Shown here in pieces: positions 62,254-64,000 of a stretch of DNA of 64,000 bases (positions are counted from its first letter, which is position 1; each line of letters opens with the position of its first letter). The notes beneath the pieces were generated by a model. The model was given only the letters and a program-made list of their open reading frames with translations. It was not told the origin of the DNA and made no database searches. Position numbers and translations under genes: made by a program. Source of the DNA: Streptomyces sp. NBC_00377 (lineage in GTDB: Bacteria; Actinomycetota; Actinomycetes; Streptomycetales; Streptomycetaceae); assembly GCF_036075115.1 (NCBI RefSeq), contig NZ_CP107958.1, forward strand, positions 6,820,001 to 6,884,000, written 5' to 3'.

Positions 62254-63182
62254 GCCCTGTCCGCGACGCGCTCGCCGAGCAGGCCTTGTGGCCTGAACAG
62301 CAGTACGAGGATGAGAAGTACGAAGGCCCAGACGTCTGCCCAGGACTGGCTGCCGAATTTGTCCATGCCGGGGATGTCGGCGATGTAGGCGGTGGCGAGG
62401 GTTTCGGCGATGCCGAGGACGACGCCGCCGATCATGGCTCCGTAGATGTTGCCGATGCCGCCGAGGACGGCTGCGGTGAACGCCTTGAGGCCGAGGATGA
62501 AGCCCATGCGGTAGTCGATCTGGCCGTACTTCAGGCCGTAGGCGACGCCGCCGACGGCGGCGAAGACGGCGCCGAGGGCGAAGGCGATCACGATGATGCG
62601 GTCGGTGTTGACGCCCATGAGCTTGGCGGTGTCGGGGTCCTGTGCCGTGGCTTGCATGCCGCGTCCGGTGCGGGTCTTCATGACGAAGTAGGCGAGGACG
62701 GCCATGCTGATGGGGGCGGCGGCGAGGAGGAAGATGTCACCGGTCTGGATGGTGACGTCGCCGATGTGGAAGGGGCCGCCGTCGATCTGGGGGAAGGTGC
62801 GGGCCGACTTCGCCTCGGGGTACCAGGCCCAGACGGCCTGCTGGAGGGCGAGGGAGAGGCCGATGGCGGTGATGAGGGGGGCGAGTCGGGGTGCGCCGCG
62901 CAGGGGGCGGTAGGCGAACCGTTCCGCTCCGATGGCGACGAGGACGGCGACCAGGACGGCGCCGATGAGCATGAGCGGCAGGGCTATCCACATGGTCGTG
63001 CCGTTGGGCAGTACCCAGAGGTAGACGGAGAGAGCCCCGAAGGCGCCCGTCATGAAGATCTCGCCGTGGGCGAAGTTGATGAGCTGGACGATGCCGTAGA
63101 CCATTGTGTAGCCAATGGCGACGAGCCCGTACATGGATCCCAGTAGCAGGCCGTTGACCAGCTGCTGCGGCAGTTCGTTCAC
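62250..63182 (-). CDS. livH: Branched-chain amino acid ABC transporter permease LivH
   Basis: A 310-residue permease with about eight transmembrane segments. QQLVNGLLLGSMYGLVAIGYTMVYGIVQLINFAHGE (part) is the LivH opening and RPLRGAPRLAPLI and GRGMQATAQDPDTAKLMGVN are the conserved loops. I choose GTG 63182, with GGAGG 7 nt upstream; an upstream in-frame start at 63377 would add an unrelated Pro/Ser-rich stretch. It lies 109 bp after the binding-protein gene. Confidence 0.94.
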   Translation of the reverse strand: MNELPQQLVNGLLLGSMYGLVAIGYTMVYGIVQLINFAHGEIFMTGAFGALSVYLWVLPNGTTMWIALPLMLIGAVLVAVLVAIGAERFAYRPLRGAPRLAPLITAIGLSLALQQAVWAWYPEAKSARTFPQIDGGPFHIGDVTIQTGDIFLLAAAPISMAVLAYFVMKTRTGRGMQATAQDPDTAKLMGVNTDRIIVIAFALGAVFAAVGGVAYGLKYGQIDYRMGFILGLKAFTAAVLGGIGNIYGAMIGGVVLGIAETLATAYIADIPGMDKFGSQSWADVWAFVLLILVLLFRPQGLLGERVADRA

Positions 63183-63291
63183 CGCATGTCCTCCGAGACG
63201 TTCGGATGATTTCGACGTATGTGTCCGGATGTGAGTTCGCGCGGGGCGCCAGTGGAACAGCGCCCCGCGCGGCTCGTGTGATGCGGGTGGG

Positions 63292-64000
63292 TCAGCCGGA
63301 GTAGGTACCGGACTTGACCGGCTTCCAGGCGCCGTTCTCGACGGCGTACACGGTGAGCTGCTTGTTGGTGGCGTCACCGAACTCGTCGAAGGAGACCTTG
63401 CCGGTCACACCGTCGAAGGAGACGTTCTGCATGGCGGCGGTGACCTTGGCGCGGGCGTCGTCCGGGAGCTTGCCGCCGTTGTCGTCGACGACCTTCTTCA
63501 CGGCCTCGATGATCGCCCAGGCCGAGTCGTAGGAGTAGCCGCCGTACGCCTCGTAGGCCTCCTTGTAGCCGCCGTTCTTGTAGTTGGCGACGAACTCCTT
63601 GGCGGAGGGGAGCTGCTCGACGGGGGCGCCGACCGAGGTGGCCAGGTCGCCGGTGGCGGTGGCGCCGGCCAGCTTGATGAAGTCGGCGCTGTAGATGCCG
63701 TCGCCGCCGACCACGGGGATCTTGGCGCCTGCGGCCTTGATCTGCTTGCTCAGGGGGCCGGCCTGCGGGTACTCGCCGCCGTAGTAGACGACGTCGGCGC
63801 CGGAGTTCTTGACCTTGGTGGCGATGGCCGAGAAGTCCTTGCTGTCCGGGTTGATGTGCTCGGTGCCCGCCACCGCGCCGCCGAGCTTCTTGAACTCCGC
63901 GGTGAAGGTTCCGGCCAGGCCGGCGCCGTAGGTCTTCTTGTCGTCGATGACGAAGACCTTCTTCTTCTTGGCGTCGTTGATCAGGTACTGCGCGGCGAAC
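63292..64000 (-). CDS. Branched-chain amino acid ABC transporter substrate-binding protein, C-terminal part
   Basis: The frame is open to the right edge of the window, so the N-terminus and lipobox are not seen. The 235 visible residues match LivJ/LivK-type periplasmic binding proteins: VFVIDDKKTYGAGLA, DSKDFSAIATKVKNSGADVVYYGGEYPQAGPLSKQ (parts), GGYSYDSAWAIIEAV and FDGVTGKVSFDEFGDATNKQLTVY. It supplies the ligand to LivHM. The gap to livH (109 bp) holds no strong terminator, so one transcript with internal attenuation is likely. Confidence 0.93.
   Translation of the reverse strand, partial: FAAQYLINDAKKKKVFVIDDKKTYGAGLAGTFTAEFKKLGGAVAGTEHINPDSKDFSAIATKVKNSGADVVYYGGEYPQAGPLSKQIKAAGAKIPVVGGDGIYSADFIKLAGATATGDLATSVGAPVEQLPSAKEFVANYKNGGYKEAYEAYGGYSYDSAWAIIEAVKKVVDDNGGKLPDDARAKVTAAMQNVSFDGVTGKVSFDEFGDATNKQLTVYAVENGAWKPVKSGTYSG

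Noticed and set aside
63183..63377. Longer livH starting at 63377
   Set aside because: The extra residues are Pro/Ser-rich and unlike LivH; GTG 63182 has GGAGG and starts directly at the conserved sequence.

Overview
The window looks like a chromosomal segment of a Streptomyces or a very close relative. The evidence is the very high GC content with strong C/G third-codon bias, frequent GTG starts and ATGA/GTGA stop-start overlaps, the actinomycete his/trp arrangement (hisA-ridA-hisF ... hisI-trpE ... trpC-trpM-trpB-trpA), a HisA without any separate trpF, and dispersed GC-rich palindromes of the kind common in Streptomyces intergenic DNA.

Layout. 1-11.9 kb: histidine and tryptophan genes with three small trp-associated membrane proteins (TIGR02234, HGxxPAAW and DUF2752 types), then a membrane-anchored DsbA-like thioredoxin and lgt. 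12-19.6 kb (minus strand): one translationally coupled operon of four ADP-ribosylglycohydrolase-family genes, a 69-codon ribokinase remnant, a CaiB/BaiF CoA-transferase and a CitE-like lyase. 20-27.1 kb: a VIT-type metal transporter and gltBD (glutamate synthase). 27.3-32.7 kb: chitosanase, a VWA protein coupled to a HutD protein, an orphan cytochrome b, a TetR regulator and an FBP-domain protein.

32.9-43.1 kb is a ten-kilobase catabolic island. It holds two acyl-CoA dehydrogenases, an SDR, a KstR2-like TetR regulator, a FadA6-like thiolase, an IpdC-like flavoenzyme, IpdB/IpdA CoA-transferase-fold subunits, an EchA20-like hydratase and two more SDRs. Content and order mirror the mycobacterial cluster that degrades the last two steroid rings (HIP pathway). 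Both divergent promoters carry a palindrome that fits the KstR2 consensus. fadD3 and other expected acyl-CoA dehydrogenases are not in the window, so the real substrate is open.

43.2-58.7 kb: MarR/MFS exporter pair, a zinc-metalloprotease-like protein, chorismate mutase, aminopeptidase N, a DesA/DesB-like decarboxylase-hydroxylase pair, a Tat-exported 5'-nucleotidase, a SIMPL-domain protein, pyruvate kinase, a free-standing LAGLIDADG-type protein next to an atypical tRNA-Leu(CAA) of class I length, and an ANTAR response regulator. 58.8-64 kb (minus): branched-chain amino acid ABC transporter genes livF-livG-livM-livH and the 3' part of the binding-protein gene.

The most unusual points are the four-paralogue ADP-ribosylglycohydrolase operon, whose third member has lost metal-ligand residues and gained a Pro/Thr-rich repeat; the KstR2-operator-marked steroid-ring island; the short-variable-loop tRNA-Leu(CAA); and the orphan DesA/DesB-like pair. 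All functional calls are by reading motifs and context; no database search was run.
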